Source: an uncultured Flammeovirgaceae bacterium (GTDB lineage: Bacteria; Bacteroidota; Bacteroidia; Cytophagales; Cyclobacteriaceae). From it: 5,065 nt of DNA. A program made the translations under genes and the position numbers. The notes under the pieces are model-generated. The model did no database searches and had not been told where the DNA came from. It was given only the letters and a program-made list of their open reading frames with translations. Location: positions 1 to 5,065 of the forward strand of contig CAMPJM010000348.1 in the NCBI GenBank assembly GCA_946886805.1, read 5' to 3'. The stretch's first letter is position 1; each line of letters starts with the position of its first letter. This document shows, piece after piece, positions 4,586-5,065 of the stretch.

Positions 4586-5065
4586 CTATAGAACAAATTC
4601 GCCTCTCACCATCCGTTCTTTTCCCTGAAAATCCTGAAAAATGGCTACATCTACAAAGCCATGGGCAAGCATATATTCTTGTAATTCTTCTCCATACGCT
4701 TCGTTTATTTCGAAATATAGCTTTGCTTTGTCTTTCATTAAATCTTTAGCTAAAGTTATTATTCTTTTATAAAACAGCAGAGGATCTTTATCGGGTACAA
4801 ACAGTGCGATATGAGGTTCAAAATTGAGGACATTCTTTTTCATAAGCTTACTTTCCTTTTTTCTGACATATGGAGGATTGCTTACGATTATATCAAAATC
4901 CGTTTCGGAGGGAGAGTCCTTTAGGATATCTTTTTGTAAAAATGTAACGACAGCACTGTTTTTAGCGGCGTTTTCTTCCGCTACAGCAATTGCATCGGCA
5001 CTTATATCCAAACCAAACACCTGCGGATTAGAAAGTTCCTTTGCTAAATTAATAGCAATGCATCC
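4586..5065 (-). CDS. prmC: Release factor glutamine N5-methyltransferase, C-terminal part (cut by window edge)
   Basis: The frame is open from the right edge to a TAG at 4588-4586, giving 159 residues; PrmC is normally about 280 aa, so the N-terminal domain and the start are outside. The fragment begins GCIAINLAKEL, the tail of SAM-binding motif I (usually TGSGCIAI). FGLDISADAIAVAEENA follows, with the acidic residue that contacts the SAM ribose, then DFDIIVSNPPYV with the catalytic NPPY tetrad (visible residues 63-66) that holds the substrate glutamine. Then comes FEPHIALFVPDKDPLLFYKRI, the typical PrmC segment after NPPY, and the terminal strands LYFEINEAYGEEL...MVRGEFVL. The enzyme uses SAM to methylate the Gln of the GGQ motif of peptide-chain release factors RF1 and RF2 in the cytoplasm. 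A GTG at 5020-5018 is in frame but internal, because homology continues upstream of it. Confidence 0.92.
   Translation of the reverse strand, partial: GCIAINLAKELSNPQVFGLDISADAIAVAEENAAKNSAVVTFLQKDILKDSPSETDFDIIVSNPPYVRKKESKLMKKNVLNFEPHIALFVPDKDPLLFYKRIITLAKDLMKDKAKLYFEINEAYGEELQEYMLAHGFVDVAIFQDFQGKERMVRGEFVL

Noticed and set aside
1..5065. CRISPR array, insertion sequence, tRNA, rRNA or riboswitch
   Set aside because: I scanned for regularly spaced repeats, transposase motifs, terminal inverted repeats, cloverleaf patterns and known leader motifs and found none that hold up.

Overview
The window looks like chromosomal DNA from a member of the Bacteroidota. It is AT-rich, several upstream regions lack a Shine-Dalgarno sequence, there are copies of the phylum's TAnnTTTG -7 promoter element, one protein is a small outer-membrane beta-barrel ending in Phe, and there is a relic of the CheB/CheR/PAS/histidine-kinase fusion type common in this phylum. 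A Cytophagales- or Sphingobacteriales-like host is a guess; no rRNA or marker gene fixes the genus.

Layout, left to right. (1) On the minus strand lie the N-terminus of an HD-superfamily phosphohydrolase (cut by the left edge) and, 37 bp upstream of it, a complete [2Fe-2S] ferredoxin; they probably form one operon. (2) A 383-bp AT-rich divergent intergenic region contains a 12-bp palindrome that presents a TAnnTTTG element on both strands. (3) On the plus strand is a 354-aa protein of unknown function, with a helical N-terminal half, an acidic/charged linker and a compact C-terminal helical domain. (4) Just after it is a short coding-like stretch without a normal start, which runs into the convergent 3' end of the next gene. 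(5) On the minus strand are a 225-aa outer-membrane beta-barrel protein with a signal peptide and a 177-aa membrane-anchored protein resembling the GyrI-like effector-binding fold. (6) On the minus strand is a gene wreck: 52 codons of a CheB methylesterase start run, out of frame, into 130 codons of a histidine-kinase ATPase domain. (7) About 550 bp contain no convincing gene. (8) On the minus strand is the C-terminal part of prmC, the release-factor glutamine methyltransferase, cut by the right edge.

The genes do not form one pathway. The ferredoxin and HD protein are the only clear operon pair; prmC is housekeeping. The outer-membrane and GyrI-like proteins are separate envelope proteins. 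The most notable item is the collapsed CheB...histidine-kinase gene, best explained by a large internal deletion in a former hybrid chemotaxis/sensor kinase gene. I see no new system, CRISPR array, tRNA, rRNA, insertion sequence or phage gene.
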